NCBI GenBank assembly: GCA_965238045.1
Contig: CBDEGU010000012.1
Coordinates: forward strand, 124,001-188,000
DNA from: CBDEGU01 sp965238045
Lineage (GTDB): Bacteria; Acidobacteriota; Terriglobia; Bryobacterales; UBA6623
Direction: 5' to 3'
DNA length: 64,000 bases
Part shown: one piece after another, positions 1 to 9,562 of the stretch
Layout of the letters: every line of letters begins with the position of its first letter
Numbering within the stretch: the first letter of the stretch is position 1
Notes under the pieces: generated by a model
The model's database searches: none
What the model saw: only the letters and a program-made list of their open reading frames with translations
Told to the model about the DNA's origin: nothing
Translations under genes and position numbers: made by a program

Positions 1-1
1 G

Positions 2-154
2 CCCATCGGCATGGGACTGGGCAAGACCGGCAGCGAGATTCACGCTCCCCTGGCCATCGTCGTGCTCTGCGGACTCTTCAGCTCCACGGCCCTGAACATG
101 ATCGTCGTCCCGGCGGCCTACTGGCGTTTCGGCCGGCCCGCCGCGAGAGCATAG
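2..154 (+). CDS. RND efflux permease, C-terminal end (partial)
   Basis: The last 50 codons of a gene that begins outside the window, ending at TAG 152-154. The translation GLGKTGSEIHAPLAIVVLCG followed by GLFSSTALNMIVVPAAYW matches the last transmembrane helix of RND-family permeases of the CzcA/CusA or HAE1 type, where a conserved hydrophobic stretch precedes a short cytoplasmic tail. The substrate cannot be told from this end. The following gene is convergent, 66 bp away. Confidence 0.75.
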   Translation, partial: PIGMGLGKTGSEIHAPLAIVVLCGLFSSTALNMIVVPAAYWRFGRPAARA

Positions 155-219
155 CCACGACAATGCGGGCGCACGGTATGCCGTGTTCGCTCCCATCGGG
201 CTGTGCGAAGAGGAGTCGC

Positions 220-1080
220 TCAGCGCTGTTTCTCGGAGAATTCCGCCAGTGATCCAATCAGCCGTCCCGGATCATCCGTATGAATCGAGTCCGGCCGATA
301 GGGCAGCAGTTCCAGCAGCTCTTGCTTGCTTCCCAAACGGGCGATCATATGCAGCTCGGCCCCGGCCCGCCTGACCCGTTCGACGACAGTCTTGTCCTTG
401 GCCCAGCGCGGGTACAACCGAATCAAATTGGCTCCGGCGGCCAGAAATTCTTCAATCTGAGCCGGATCTTGAATGAATCCCATCCTCGTCGCTTCAGGCA
501 GATGCTCCCGATAGAACCTGATTCTCGCCGCCGATCCCAGCACCAGCAAGGTCTCTTTCGGATCGCCATATCGCTGAATTTCATCGATCATTTTCGCGAC
601 CGTCCCGGCGCCATCTTCTTTCGAATCCACGACAACACTAACGCGTCCCTTGCATAGCTCGAGAACCTCGCGCAGCGTGAGCACGCGTTCATTCTTGAAC
701 CGGGGATGAAACCAGCTCCCGGCATCCAGCCGCTTTAGCTCGGCGAGCTTCAAGCCACCAACCGGACCGCTGCCGTTGGTCGTACGATCCACCGTTCCGT
801 CATGCATGACGACGAGCCGGCCGTCGCGCGAAACTGTCACATCGGTTTCAATCGCCGTCGCACCGGCTTGGATGGCGCGCTCGTATGCAGCCCGCGTATT
901 CTCGGGCCGGTCGGCGCTTGAGCCCCGATGGGCGATGATGCGGCGCACCGAACGCGCCGACTCCGCGAGCGAACGATCGGAGACCTGCGCGCGCGTCAGC
1001 CGGGCAGACATGACCAACAGGGGCGGCACGAGAAGAACCAGCAAGCAGAGCCGTAGTCGCATTACTATCCCCATCAGCAA
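220..1080 (-). CDS. Glycerophosphodiester phosphodiesterase family protein, exported
   Basis: A 286-residue protein with an N-terminal signal peptide (hydrophobic residues about 9-25), so probably periplasmic. The GDPD motifs are in order: IAHRGSSADRPENT near residue 49 (catalytic His and Arg), AIETDVTVSRDG (metal-binding Glu and Asp), and VMHDGTVDRTTNG (second catalytic His). The family hydrolyses glycerophosphodiesters to glycerol-3-phosphate and an alcohol. Length is normal. Near the C-terminus the usual TDDP motif is present (IHTDDPGRLIGS). It is a single gene, divergent from the RidA-like gene. Substrate specificity is not determinable. Confidence 0.85.
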   Translation of the reverse strand: MLMGIVMRLRLCLLVLLVPPLLVMSARLTRAQVSDRSLAESARSVRRIIAHRGSSADRPENTRAAYERAIQAGATAIETDVTVSRDGRLVVMHDGTVDRTTNGSGPVGGLKLAELKRLDAGSWFHPRFKNERVLTLREVLELCKGRVSVVVDSKEDGAGTVAKMIDEIQRYGDPKETLLVLGSAARIRFYREHLPEATRMGFIQDPAQIEEFLAAGANLIRLYPRWAKDKTVVERVRRAGAELHMIARLGSKQELLELLPYRPDSIHTDDPGRLIGSLAEFSEKQR

Positions 1081-1337
1081 ACCGGTCCTGTTTTCCGCTG
1101 TTGGCGGTCACAAAACCTGGCTGCGCTCCCTCTTGAATGAGGGATCGATCTCCCATTGTGCATCAATACCCGCCTTCGGGTCATCGCGGCACATGACACA
1201 AGAAACGGACTCCCGCGCCATCCGGCGGCCGAATGCTAGAATGGCCAGAACTCTTCGGCTGGGCGGATTACCCTCTTCCCAGACATTTCATGATCACATT
1301 CAGCATTCAGAACGCCTTTATCTAGGAGGATTATCAA

Positions 1338-1799
1338 ATGACCAGCAACAAGAACGAGCGCCGCAGTTTCATCAGCAACGCGGCCAAGATTGGCGGCGCG
1401 GCCGGCATGGCCGCCCTGGCGATGGCGGTTCCGGGCCAAGCAGCCGGCGGCAAGATCGAAAAAAACAAAGCCGGCGTGCGGCTCGGCAATCTTGTCTTCA
1501 CATCCGGGCTGACCGGAGTGGAGCGGGGCGACGCGAGCAGTTTTGGTGGCAGCGTCGGGCAGCAAACGCGGACCATTCTTCAAAAGCACAAAGACAATCT
1601 CGAAGCCGTCGGCAGCTCGCTCGACAATGTTCTCAAGGTGACCGTCTTCATGTCCGACATCAAAGTCGAAAAACCGGCCATGAACAAGGCCTATGCCGAG
1701 TTCTTCACCGGGCACAAACCGTCGCGCTCGGCCGTGGGCGTTGAATTTCCAGACTCACGCACCAAGGTCGAAATCGAAATGATCGCCTGGATTCCCTAG
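1338..1799 (+). CDS. RidA/YjgF-family protein with Tat-like signal
   Basis: A 153-residue protein. Residues 1-35 form a twin-arginine-like leader (NERRSFISNAAKIGGAAG followed by an Ala-rich segment). The rest is a RidA/YER057c/UK114 fold: GNLVFTSGLTG, Q-rich helix QQTRTILQKHKDNLEAVGSS, DNVLKVTVFMSDI and SAVGVEF. RidA proteins are usually cytoplasmic enamine/imine deaminases that clear reactive 2-aminoacrylate; an exported version presumably has another substrate. The Arg that binds the carboxylate in true RidA (RSAVGV) is kept. A strong ribosome binding site AGGAGG lies at 1324-1329, 8 bases before ATG. Confidence 0.8.
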   Translation: MTSNKNERRSFISNAAKIGGAAGMAALAMAVPGQAAGGKIEKNKAGVRLGNLVFTSGLTGVERGDASSFGGSVGQQTRTILQKHKDNLEAVGSSLDNVLKVTVFMSDIKVEKPAMNKAYAEFFTGHKPSRSAVGVEFPDSRTKVEIEMIAWIP

Positions 1800-1938
1800 G
1801 CTTTCTTCTCACGCAACGAACTGGCGGGCTCGCCGCGCCGGGTCCGCCAGCGTTGCCGTCATCGCGGTGCGTGTTCGCCGTAACCGCCAGATTTTCGAAT
1901 TCGATCCTGTTGCGCGCCCTGTTCCGCGCCCAGTACCG

Positions 1939-3408
1939 ATGACCGGTTCCCCCCCATTCTTCTGGACTCTCGCCGCGATCCTTACTAGTTGTGGCTGCCA
2001 GCCCCGCGATGCCGGACCAACTCCGCATCCCGAGTTGACTGTCGCCGAAACCCCGACCCGCGCCCGCGCCTCCGGCGGAGAGTACATTTCGTGGAAGGAG
2101 CATCTCATTGACGATGAACAGCTCAGCGGCGGCATCGTGCTCCGGGGCGGCGACGGCCTTCAGATGGCCGACCTTGATGGAGACGGCTATGAAGACATTG
2201 TTTCGGTCCACGAGGACAACCACCACATCCGCCTCGCCTTCGGCACAGCCGATCCCGATCGCTGGCACCTCGCCACACTGGCCGCCGGCGATGAAGCTGG
2301 CGCGGCCGAAGACGTCGCCATCACCGACGCGAACGGCGATGGCTATCTCGATCTCGTCGTGGCCTGCGAACTCGCCCATCTGATCTACTTTCAAAACCCG
2401 GGCGACCAAGCCGCCATACGTTCGGGCGACTGGCCGCGGGTCATGCCCGGCGCGGCCAATCAGCGTGGCTCCTACATAAGAGTGTTTTTCGCCGATCTCG
2501 ACGGCGATGGCCATCCGGAAGTCACCGCGCCCAACAAGGGCGAGCAGCTTCCCGGCATCCGCGGCTTCGATGGTCAGAACCATCCGCTGAAAGAAATATC
2601 CTGGTTTGAACTGCCCCCGGATCCGCTCAACGGCAAGGCTTGGAAAGAGCATGTCCTGGCGCGCGTCCGGATTCCCATCAACGCCGAGCCGGTGGATCTC
2701 GACAGCGACGGCGATCTCGATATTCTCGGCGGCAGCCGCGGAGAAGCCCGCATGTTCTGGTTCGAGAATCTCGGCGGCAGCCCGCCGCATTTCAAAGAAC
2801 ACCGCATCGAAGTCAAAGGCCGCAACGCGCCCCAGCAGCCCGGAGGAAAGCGGCTTACCGGCATGAACGTTGTCTTCCACGACCTGAGCGGCGACGGTCG
2901 TCTCGACATCGTTCTCCAGGAGACGCCGGTAATCATCATCTGGATCGAGCAGCCCGATGACTTCGCCAAGCCCTGGGCGATTCACCGCATCGGCGACCTC
3001 GATCCTGATTCGTCCACCGGACTGGCGCTGGCCGACATCAACGGCGACGGCCGCAAGGATCTGATCACCGGCGGCTACAGCCAAAATCCCCGCGATCACG
3101 ATGGCGAAGAAATTTCAGCCAGCAGCCGCACCGGCCGCCTGGCCTGGTTCGAGCAGCCCGAAGACGCCGGTGACCCGTGGATTCGCCACGACATCTCGCG
3201 GCGTAAGCGGGGCATGTATGACGGGTTCCTTCCGCGCGACATGGACGCGGACGGCGATATCGACTTCGTCACCACCCGGGGCAACAGCGGCAACTTCGAC
3301 GGTGTACTCTGGCTCGAGCAGGTACGGACGCCGGAGCCTGTCCCATCCTTCCAGCCAGCGCGCGCAAACGAAAGCGCCCACCTGCCGCTGCCACCCGCCG
3401 CCCGCTAG
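1939..3408 (+). CDS. FG-GAP/VCBS repeat lipoprotein
   Basis: The likely start is ATG 1939, because it gives a clean lipoprotein signal (FFWTLAAILTSCGC, lipobox LTSC); the open frame extends further upstream without one. The 489-residue protein has seven Ca-binding FG-GAP/VCBS motifs, for example DLDGDGYEDIV, DANGDGYLDLVV, DLDGDGHPEV, DLDSDGDLDIL, DLSGDGRLDIV, DINGDGRKDLI and DMDADGDIDFV. This predicts a seven-bladed integrin-alpha-like propeller anchored outside the cytoplasm. Members are common in Acidobacteriota and Planctomycetota; function is unknown. The following gene is convergent. Confidence 0.85.
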   Translation: MTGSPPFFWTLAAILTSCGCQPRDAGPTPHPELTVAETPTRARASGGEYISWKEHLIDDEQLSGGIVLRGGDGLQMADLDGDGYEDIVSVHEDNHHIRLAFGTADPDRWHLATLAAGDEAGAAEDVAITDANGDGYLDLVVACELAHLIYFQNPGDQAAIRSGDWPRVMPGAANQRGSYIRVFFADLDGDGHPEVTAPNKGEQLPGIRGFDGQNHPLKEISWFELPPDPLNGKAWKEHVLARVRIPINAEPVDLDSDGDLDILGGSRGEARMFWFENLGGSPPHFKEHRIEVKGRNAPQQPGGKRLTGMNVVFHDLSGDGRLDIVLQETPVIIIWIEQPDDFAKPWAIHRIGDLDPDSSTGLALADINGDGRKDLITGGYSQNPRDHDGEEISASSRTGRLAWFEQPEDAGDPWIRHDISRRKRGMYDGFLPRDMDADGDIDFVTTRGNSGNFDGVLWLEQVRTPEPVPSFQPARANESAHLPLPPAAR

Positions 3409-3470
3409 CTCTCCGCTCCCTCGCTCGCCACCAGGGAATCCGCCAAACAGCCGCCAAGTTCGGCACGCGC

Positions 3471-4472
3471 CTACCGAATGACTCGCAGCGCCTTCACAAT
3501 CCCCTGCATCGAGAGGCGGCTGGCGGCCTCTTTGGATCCGGCAATACGATGGTGCGTCTCCATGGAAAGAGCGCCATCATATCCGTCCTTGTCGAGCGCA
3601 AGAAAGATATCGGAATAAGGAAGTTTGCCTTCGCCGACGCCGACGATTTTCCGTTCCCCGGTGGCCTCGCCCGTGACGTAGTCCTTGAGATGCACGTGCT
3701 CAATGCGGGCCTTGTCGAGCAGCCCGTAGCCGTCAGGGAAGGCCGGCTCGCCCGCCCATTCTCCATTGAACGGATCCCATAGGATGCCGACGTTCTCGGG
3801 AGCCTTCCGTATGATTTGCATCATCTCGGCGCAGGTGGCTAGATTGCAGGCGTTCTCGTTTTCGATGCACAGCGTCATGCCCTCTTTGTCGGCGATAGCA
3901 GCGACCTCGTCCAGTTTTTCCAGCAGCAGGGGATGGGTCTTCCGCGGGCGGGTGGTTCGCCAAAACGAGAAGACACGAATCTTGTTCGTCTCGAAAATCT
4001 TGGCGGCTTCGATCGCCTTGTGAAGAAACTCGATGGAACGCCCAAACTGAAGATCGCCCGGAATCGGGAAACCCTTGGCGGCGGCCTTGATGTCCTTTTC
4101 AACCTCGGACGAGACGTCGAATCCCGGCGCGACACACTTCAAGATCGGCGTCGCCAGCAGGGCCACTTGCACACCGGCCGCCTTGAGCTTGGCCTGGATT
4201 TCGCGCAGCGTCGTGGCGTTGTGGAGAAAACAATACTTTCCGCCCACCCCGCGGATCTCGACCTGCGTGATTCCAAATTCCTTGGCGAACCCGAGCGCCG
4301 CGTCAAGGTTCTGGCTGTACTCGTCGGTGATGAAACACAGATTCTTCCGGCCCAGCCGCTGCCGGCCAGCCTCGGCGGGTCGCGACGAAATCGGGACCTC
4401 GTCCGCGCCGTCCGAGCAGGCTGCCAGGGCCGCGGTGGCGGAAAGTGCGCCAAGAAAATGCCGTCGCTTCAT
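3471..4472 (-). CDS. Sugar phosphate isomerase/epimerase-like TIM barrel, exported lipoprotein
   Basis: A 333-residue protein. The leader MKRRHFLGALSATAALAAC contains both a twin-arginine-like RRHFLG and a lipobox (LAAC), so it is probably a Tat-exported lipoprotein. The remainder is an AP-endonuclease-2/xylose-isomerase-like barrel: GITQVEIRGVGGKYCF, TLCIENENACN (metal Glu), GILWDPFNGEW (metal Asp), EHVHLKDY (His) and ALSMETHH (Glu). The family isomerises or epimerises sugars and inositols. The exact substrate is not evident. Neighbours encode an aldolase and an amidohydrolase, suggesting carbohydrate or amino-acid-derivative catabolism. Confidence 0.82.
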   Translation of the reverse strand: MKRRHFLGALSATAALAACSDGADEVPISSRPAEAGRQRLGRKNLCFITDEYSQNLDAALGFAKEFGITQVEIRGVGGKYCFLHNATTLREIQAKLKAAGVQVALLATPILKCVAPGFDVSSEVEKDIKAAAKGFPIPGDLQFGRSIEFLHKAIEAAKIFETNKIRVFSFWRTTRPRKTHPLLLEKLDEVAAIADKEGMTLCIENENACNLATCAEMMQIIRKAPENVGILWDPFNGEWAGEPAFPDGYGLLDKARIEHVHLKDYVTGEATGERKIVGVGEGKLPYSDIFLALDKDGYDGALSMETHHRIAGSKEAASRLSMQGIVKALRVIR

Positions 4473-4711
4473 CGAGTCCTCTACCTGAATCGGCGCGCAC
4501 CGGTTTGGCGCTCGCCACCTGAGAAGAGATGCAAGCTATCAAAACGTGCCGAAACGGCCGCCAGGTTTCTTTCAGAGAACGGCCAGAGAGTTCCGCGGGT
4601 CGCATGCGAACCTCCGGCTCGGCCACTCAGCAACCCACCGTAACCAGCTACGATGGTCATTGCGCGCCCGGCACTCTAGCGGCCGGGGCCGAAACTCTTA
4701 GGGAACCGAAG

Positions 4712-5560
4712 GTGAGAGAGAATACGATTCGCACGATCTGGAGCCAGGGCGGCTCGGTCATCAATGGCTGGCTGGCCATTCCAAGCACGTTCTCGGCCGA
4801 GACGATGGCTCACCAGGGCTGGGACTCTCTCACGATCGACATGCAGCACGGGGTCACCGGCTATCAGCGCGCCGTCGACATGCTGACGGCAATTTCGACT
4901 ACCGACGTTGTGCCGCTCGTGAGAGTGCCGTGGCTGGATGCCGGCGAGATCATGAGGCTTCTCGACGCTGGAGCCTACGGCATCATCTGCCCCATGATCA
5001 ACACGCGGGAAGATGCGGAAACGTTCGTTTCCGCCTGCCGCTATCCGCCCGAGGGTCAGAGGTCGTTCGGGCCGATTCGGGCGCTGCTCCATGCCGGACC
5101 CGACTACGCCAGCCATGCCAACGAGACCATCCTCACCTTCGCGATGATCGAAACTCGTCAGGCGCTTGATAACTTGGATGACATTCTCTCGGTCGGCGGT
5201 CTCGACGCGGTCTACATTGGTCCCGCCGATCTGTCGCTCGCCCTGGGCTGCCAGCCAAAGTTTGATCAGGAGGAGAGGCCCGTGGTCGAGGCGATCGATC
5301 TTATTGTGCGGAAGACTCGCGAGAAGGGGCTGATCGCCGGCATCCACAACGGCACCCCGGAATACGCCTTGCGCATGATCGGCAAGGGCTTTCAGTTCGT
5401 TACCATTGCTTCGGACGCGCGCCTCATGGCCGCCGGAGCACAGCGGGTCGTTTCGCTGATGCGACAACCGGATGGTAAGAAGCAGCAAACCGCTCACCCG
5501 GTACGTCACACGAGACGGGAAGCACTCGTTGAAGAACGGGGCCAGACAAACGACTCTTGA
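4712..5560 (+). CDS. HpcH/HpaI-family aldolase
   Basis: GTG 4712 is taken as the start, since VRENTIRTIWSQGGSVINGW is the usual N-terminus of the family; the upstream in-frame extension (from 4529) looks non-coding. The 282-residue protein carries the class II aldolase motifs: SLTIDMQHG, catalytic-Arg region LVRVPW, metal Glu in FAMIETRQAL, and YIGPADLSLALG. The family cleaves or forms 2-keto-3-deoxy acids with pyruvate as a product. The stop is 12 bp before the amidohydrolase start, so the two genes are probably co-transcribed. Confidence 0.85.
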   Translation: MRENTIRTIWSQGGSVINGWLAIPSTFSAETMAHQGWDSLTIDMQHGVTGYQRAVDMLTAISTTDVVPLVRVPWLDAGEIMRLLDAGAYGIICPMINTREDAETFVSACRYPPEGQRSFGPIRALLHAGPDYASHANETILTFAMIETRQALDNLDDILSVGGLDAVYIGPADLSLALGCQPKFDQEERPVVEAIDLIVRKTREKGLIAGIHNGTPEYALRMIGKGFQFVTIASDARLMAAGAQRVVSLMRQPDGKKQQTAHPVRHTRREALVEERGQTNDS

Positions 5561-5572
5561 TCGAGGTGAATT

Positions 5573-6781
5573 TTGTACGACCTGATCCTGAAAAACGGAA
5601 CTCTGCTTGACCCGGCCGCGGGGCTTCACGCCGAGAAAGACCTGGCGGTCACCGGAGGCCGCATCTCCGCCGTGCTCGAACCCGGCTCAGGCGGCGAGGC
5701 CAGACGCGTGATCGACGTGAAAGGGCTCTTCGTCCTGCCCGGCCTTATCGATATTCACGTGCATGTCTTCTCGGGCGTGAGCCATTACGGCGTGGACGTG
5801 GACCCCACCTGTCTGGGCCGTGGCGTGACCACTGTGCTCGATGCCGGCTCTTCGGGGGCCCTCACCTTTCCGGGCTTTCGCAAATACGTGATCGATGTTT
5901 CCCGAACCCGCACCTATGCGCTTCTGAATATTTCCGGGCTCGGAATGGTCTCGGGCCAGGAGACTGAGCCTCCGCTCGGCGAACTCGAAGATCTGCGCTA
6001 TTGCGATGTCCCCGCCGCCTTGAAGATGATCGAGGCCAACCGGGACCGCATTCTTGGCGTCAAGGTGCGGCTGTCGGATTTCCTGGCCAATGACGGCAAG
6101 AACGAACTCGGCGCCCTGCTGCGGGCCCGCGAAGCCGCCGACGCGGCGGGTCTGCCGGTAATGATTCACTCCCCGCTTTCGAGTTTGGGAATGCAGAGGA
6201 TTCTCGACGAGCTACGCCCCGGTGATGTGCTCACCCATTGCCTGCATGGCCATGGCGTCGGAGGCATTGTTGACGACGAGCTGAAGGTGCTGCCGGCGGT
6301 GCGCAAGAAAGTAGAGCAGGGCCTGCATTTGGACGTCGGCCACGGACGCGGCAGCTTCACGTTCAAGATCGCCCGCGCCGCGCTCGAACAGGATGTCGTG
6401 CCGGGCACGATCAGCAGCGACCTTCACAGTTATAACGTTCAGGGTCCGGTATTCGATCTGCTGACGACGATGGATAAGTTTCTGCACCTGGGCATGGAAC
6501 TGGACGAGGTTGTTCGCCGCGTCACGGCGAATCCGGCGAAGGTCCTCGGCTTGTCCGGCGAACTGGGCACCTTGCAATCAGGAGCCTGCGCCGACATCGT
6601 CGTGCTGGACCTTTGCGAGGGCGACTACGAGATCACCGACACTTTCGGCATTACCGAGGTGGCGCACCGGCAACTTGAGGCCCGCTATGTCTTCCGGGGC
6701 GGCCAGCAGGCTGGCGTCGTTCCGAGGATGGAATCGTCGGGGGATGACTTCCAGCCGCCGGATCTTCCCGATCGTGGATGA
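5573..6781 (+). CDS. Amidohydrolase, dihydroorotase-like deacetylase family
   Basis: A 402-residue protein starting at TTG 5573 after a GAGGTGAA ribosome binding site; TTG is chosen because MYDLILKNGTLLDPA is the canonical N-terminus. Amidohydrolase signatures: DIHVHVF (HxH metal pair), GVKVRLS (probable bridging Lys), VMIHSP and THCLHGHG (His ligands), and SSDLHS (catalytic Asp). The C-terminal sheet has GACADIVVLDL. It is most like the EF_0837/AHA_3915 group, which acts on N-acyl or cyclic amide substrates. It probably works with the aldolase upstream, but the pathway is not established. Confidence 0.82.
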   Translation: MYDLILKNGTLLDPAAGLHAEKDLAVTGGRISAVLEPGSGGEARRVIDVKGLFVLPGLIDIHVHVFSGVSHYGVDVDPTCLGRGVTTVLDAGSSGALTFPGFRKYVIDVSRTRTYALLNISGLGMVSGQETEPPLGELEDLRYCDVPAALKMIEANRDRILGVKVRLSDFLANDGKNELGALLRAREAADAAGLPVMIHSPLSSLGMQRILDELRPGDVLTHCLHGHGVGGIVDDELKVLPAVRKKVEQGLHLDVGHGRGSFTFKIARAALEQDVVPGTISSDLHSYNVQGPVFDLLTTMDKFLHLGMELDEVVRRVTANPAKVLGLSGELGTLQSGACADIVVLDLCEGDYEITDTFGITEVAHRQLEARYVFRGGQQAGVVPRMESSGDDFQPPDLPDRG

Positions 6782-6866
6782 CTTTCCCCGCTGGCACCCG
6801 CATCGGCCTGTAAGCAACGCGTCCGCCACGGCACACATCCAACTAAACGCGGCCGGTCGCAGTACG

Positions 6867-8099
6867 ATGGTGATTTCACTGACCATGGCAAGCTTGCCGA
6901 GGATTCGCGTCATCGACGCAGTTTGGCTGCTCTTTCTAGCTGCCCTCGCGGCCCTCGGGTTCGCGCAAGAGCATACCTTCTATGAATGGTTCATTCTGCT
7001 GGCGCTGGGCGCGGCGCAAATCGCCGAGACCAACCTGGACGTCAGTTCCGACCAGATCTCAGCCGCGCTGGCCATCGGCATGAAATCGGTACTTTGCTAC
7101 TGGCTTGTCGCCGAGACCGGCGGCATCGAAAGCAGTTACTATCTTATTTTCTCATTGCCCATCGTCTCCGCCGCCTCGCTGTTTCAACTCGGCGGGGCAT
7201 TACTGGCCACGCTGTTTGCCTCGGCGGCCTATCTTTCCTTCTTGCTCTATGTGGACTTTCAAAGCTACCAGATGCTCCCGGAGGGCGAAAGCGAGCTGGC
7301 GCTGCGCGTGCTCTTCTTCTTCCTGAGCGCCATCGTGGTGAACCGCCTGGCGACCGAGATCCGCGGCAAAACCGCAAGTTTGGCTCAAGCCTATGACGAG
7401 CTCAGCGAAGCCCAGGCCGAGGTGCGGCGCTCGGAGCGTCTGGCGGCCCTGGGGCAGCTCTCCGGCGGCCTGGCGCACGAGATTCGCAACCCGCTGGGCG
7501 TGATTTCCGCCTCGGCGGAGCTGCTGCAGCAAAACGTAAGCAAGGAAAATAAGGTCGCCCGCGAGATGGCGGGCTTCATTCGGGGAGAGGTCAACCGCAG
7601 CAACATGCTGGTCACTCGCTTTCTCGATTTCACGCGGCCATCCAAGCTGCAACTTAGCGAAGCGAATCTCAACGAAGCGGTCGAGGGCGGCATCAGCCAA
7701 CTCACCGAGAAGCTGAAAGACAACGCCGGCGATCTTCGAATAGAGAAGGATCTCGCCGCGCTGCCGAAGTTTACTTTCGATGTCACGCTGATTGAAAGCG
7801 CCGTGCTCAACCTCCTGCTCAACGCGCACGAGGCGATGCCGTCGGGCGGGACGCTTCGGGTCAGAGTGCGGAGAGAGAAAGATTCGGCGATCATCGAGGT
7901 TGCCGACCAGGGCGTGGGCATCCCCGATGAGCAGCTTGAGAACATCTTCAACCCTTTTTTTACAACCAAGCCCACGGGCGTCGGACTTGGACTCGCGATC
8001 GTATCCAAGTTCATCGACAGCCACGGTGGCAACATTTCCGTAGTCAGTGAAGAAGGCCAGGGTTCGACCTTTCGCATCTCCTTGCCGATGGATAGATAG
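6867..8099 (+). CDS. Membrane sensor histidine kinase
   Basis: ATG 6867 gives MVISLTMASLPRIRVIDAVW followed by about five hydrophobic segments within residues 12-150 (an integral sensor domain); ATG 6885 is an alternative. Then come a coiled linker (EAQAEVRRSERLAAL) and the kinase core: H-box GGLAHEIRNPLG, N-box NLLLNAHEAMPSGG, G1 VADQGVGIPDEQ, F-box FNPFFTTKP and G2 GVGLGLAIV. It autophosphorylates on His and donates to the regulator encoded 2 bp downstream. The signal is unknown; the membrane-embedded sensor suggests a lipid or envelope cue. Confidence 0.88.
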   Translation: MVISLTMASLPRIRVIDAVWLLFLAALAALGFAQEHTFYEWFILLALGAAQIAETNLDVSSDQISAALAIGMKSVLCYWLVAETGGIESSYYLIFSLPIVSAASLFQLGGALLATLFASAAYLSFLLYVDFQSYQMLPEGESELALRVLFFFLSAIVVNRLATEIRGKTASLAQAYDELSEAQAEVRRSERLAALGQLSGGLAHEIRNPLGVISASAELLQQNVSKENKVAREMAGFIRGEVNRSNMLVTRFLDFTRPSKLQLSEANLNEAVEGGISQLTEKLKDNAGDLRIEKDLAALPKFTFDVTLIESAVLNLLLNAHEAMPSGGTLRVRVRREKDSAIIEVADQGVGIPDEQLENIFNPFFTTKPTGVGLGLAIVSKFIDSHGGNISVVSEEGQGSTFRISLPMDR

Positions 8100-8101
8100 G
8101 A

Positions 8102-9484
8102 GTGAAAAAGAAAAATATTCTTGTCGTGGAAGACGAGCCAAAGATGCTGCGGGTTCTCGACCTCCATCTCAGCGGCGAGGGCTATGAGGTTACCAAGGTC
8201 TCGGCCGCCGAGGACGCACTGAAGGCTCTGGATCGTTTCGAGACCGGCGAGCAGCAGCTTTCTCTGGTGCTTACCGATCTGCGTTTGCCCGGCATGGACG
8301 GCCTCGAACTGCTCAAGCGAATCCAGCTCCGCTTTCCCGCCTTGCCCGTCGTCGTCATGACGGCCTTTGGCTCGGTCGAAACCGCCGTCGAAGCGATGAA
8401 GGCCGGCGCCAGCGACTATGTGCTGAAACCGTTTTCCCTCGAAGACCTGGTGCTGACGATGGAAAAGGTTCTCGAGTTGCACTCACTCCGTTTCGAGAAT
8501 CGTCGTCTTAAGGCCGAGTTGGGGCGGCGCTATGACTTCAACGAGATCATCGGGCGCAGCGTGGCGATGCATGATGTGTTTGACGCCACGCTGCGGGTCG
8601 CGCCGACCCGCGCCACCGTGCTGCTGGGCGGCGAAAGCGGTACGGGGAAAGGCTTGCTGGCACGCGCCATCCACCACGCCTCGCCCCGCCGCGACGCGCC
8701 GTTCACTAAGATCAACTGCTCGGCCCTGCCCGAAAATCTGATGGAATCCGAATTGTTCGGCTACGAGAAAGGGGCTTTCACCGGCGCCTCGCAATCTCAT
8801 GCCGGCAAGTTTGAGCAGGCCGACGGCGGAACCGTTTTTCTCGACGAAATCGGCGACGTGCCGCCTCAAGTACAAGTCAAGCTGCTCCGTGTTCTGCAAG
8901 AGCGCGAGTTCGAGCGCCTCGGCGGTTCCAAAACGATACACATTGATGTGCGCATCATCGCCGCCACGAATCAGGATCTGCGCGCGGCTCTCGAGCAGGG
9001 CACGTTCCGCGAGGACCTCTACTATCGCCTCAATGTCGTTCCCATTAATCTGCCGCCGCTGCGCGACAGGAAAGAAGACATTCCCCGCCTTGTCGATCAC
9101 TTCTTGAAGAAACTTGCCGCCGGCGCCGGCGACGACGCCCGCTCACTGACCCCGCGAGCCCTCGAGAAACTCATCGCCTACCATTGGTCCGGCAACGTGC
9201 GCGAACTCGAAAACATCATTGAGCGCACGACCGTTCTGGCTCGCAACGAACCGATCGAGCACACTGACATTCACCTCGACCAGGCCGGAGCGGGCACGGC
9301 GGCCGGAGAGATCGCTTTCTTGCCCGAAGGCATGACGCTCGATCAGTACGAGCAGCAGCTCATTGTCGAGGCGCTTCGCCGCACGGGCGACAACAAGAGC
9401 CAGGCCGCGCGGCTGCTAGGTCTCACGCGCAACGCCCTGCGCTACCGCCTCTCGCAAATGGGGATGGAAGAAGAATCCTCATAG
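8102..9484 (+). CDS. Sigma-54-dependent response regulator, NtrC family
   Basis: Starts at GTG 8102, two bases after the kinase stop. The 460 residues form three domains. A receiver (1-120) has acidic pocket VVEDEP, phospho-Asp in LTDLRLPGMDG and Lys in VLKPF. An AAA+ domain (about 145-375) has Walker A GGESGTGKG, the sigma-54 contact loop GAFTGA, Walker B TVFLDEIGDVPP and arginine-finger regions. A Fis-type HTH (about 425-458) reads NKSQAARLLGLTRNALRYRL. It therefore activates sigma-54 promoters when phosphorylated by the adjacent kinase. Targets are not evident from the window. Confidence 0.92.
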   Translation: MKKKNILVVEDEPKMLRVLDLHLSGEGYEVTKVSAAEDALKALDRFETGEQQLSLVLTDLRLPGMDGLELLKRIQLRFPALPVVVMTAFGSVETAVEAMKAGASDYVLKPFSLEDLVLTMEKVLELHSLRFENRRLKAELGRRYDFNEIIGRSVAMHDVFDATLRVAPTRATVLLGGESGTGKGLLARAIHHASPRRDAPFTKINCSALPENLMESELFGYEKGAFTGASQSHAGKFEQADGGTVFLDEIGDVPPQVQVKLLRVLQEREFERLGGSKTIHIDVRIIAATNQDLRAALEQGTFREDLYYRLNVVPINLPPLRDRKEDIPRLVDHFLKKLAAGAGDDARSLTPRALEKLIAYHWSGNVRELENIIERTTVLARNEPIEHTDIHLDQAGAGTAAGEIAFLPEGMTLDQYEQQLIVEALRRTGDNKSQAARLLGLTRNALRYRLSQMGMEEESS

Positions 9485-9562
9485 CGACGCTGCGAGCTGA
9501 CGGTTCGGCGTTTTGGGCCGGCGTCACCGCTGACGCACGTGTTTGTCTCCGATGACTATCGG

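Noticed and set aside
1705..3099. Long antisense open frame opposite the FG-GAP gene
   Set aside because: Its pattern mirrors the Asp/Gly-rich calcium motifs of the opposite strand and matches no family; it is a shadow.
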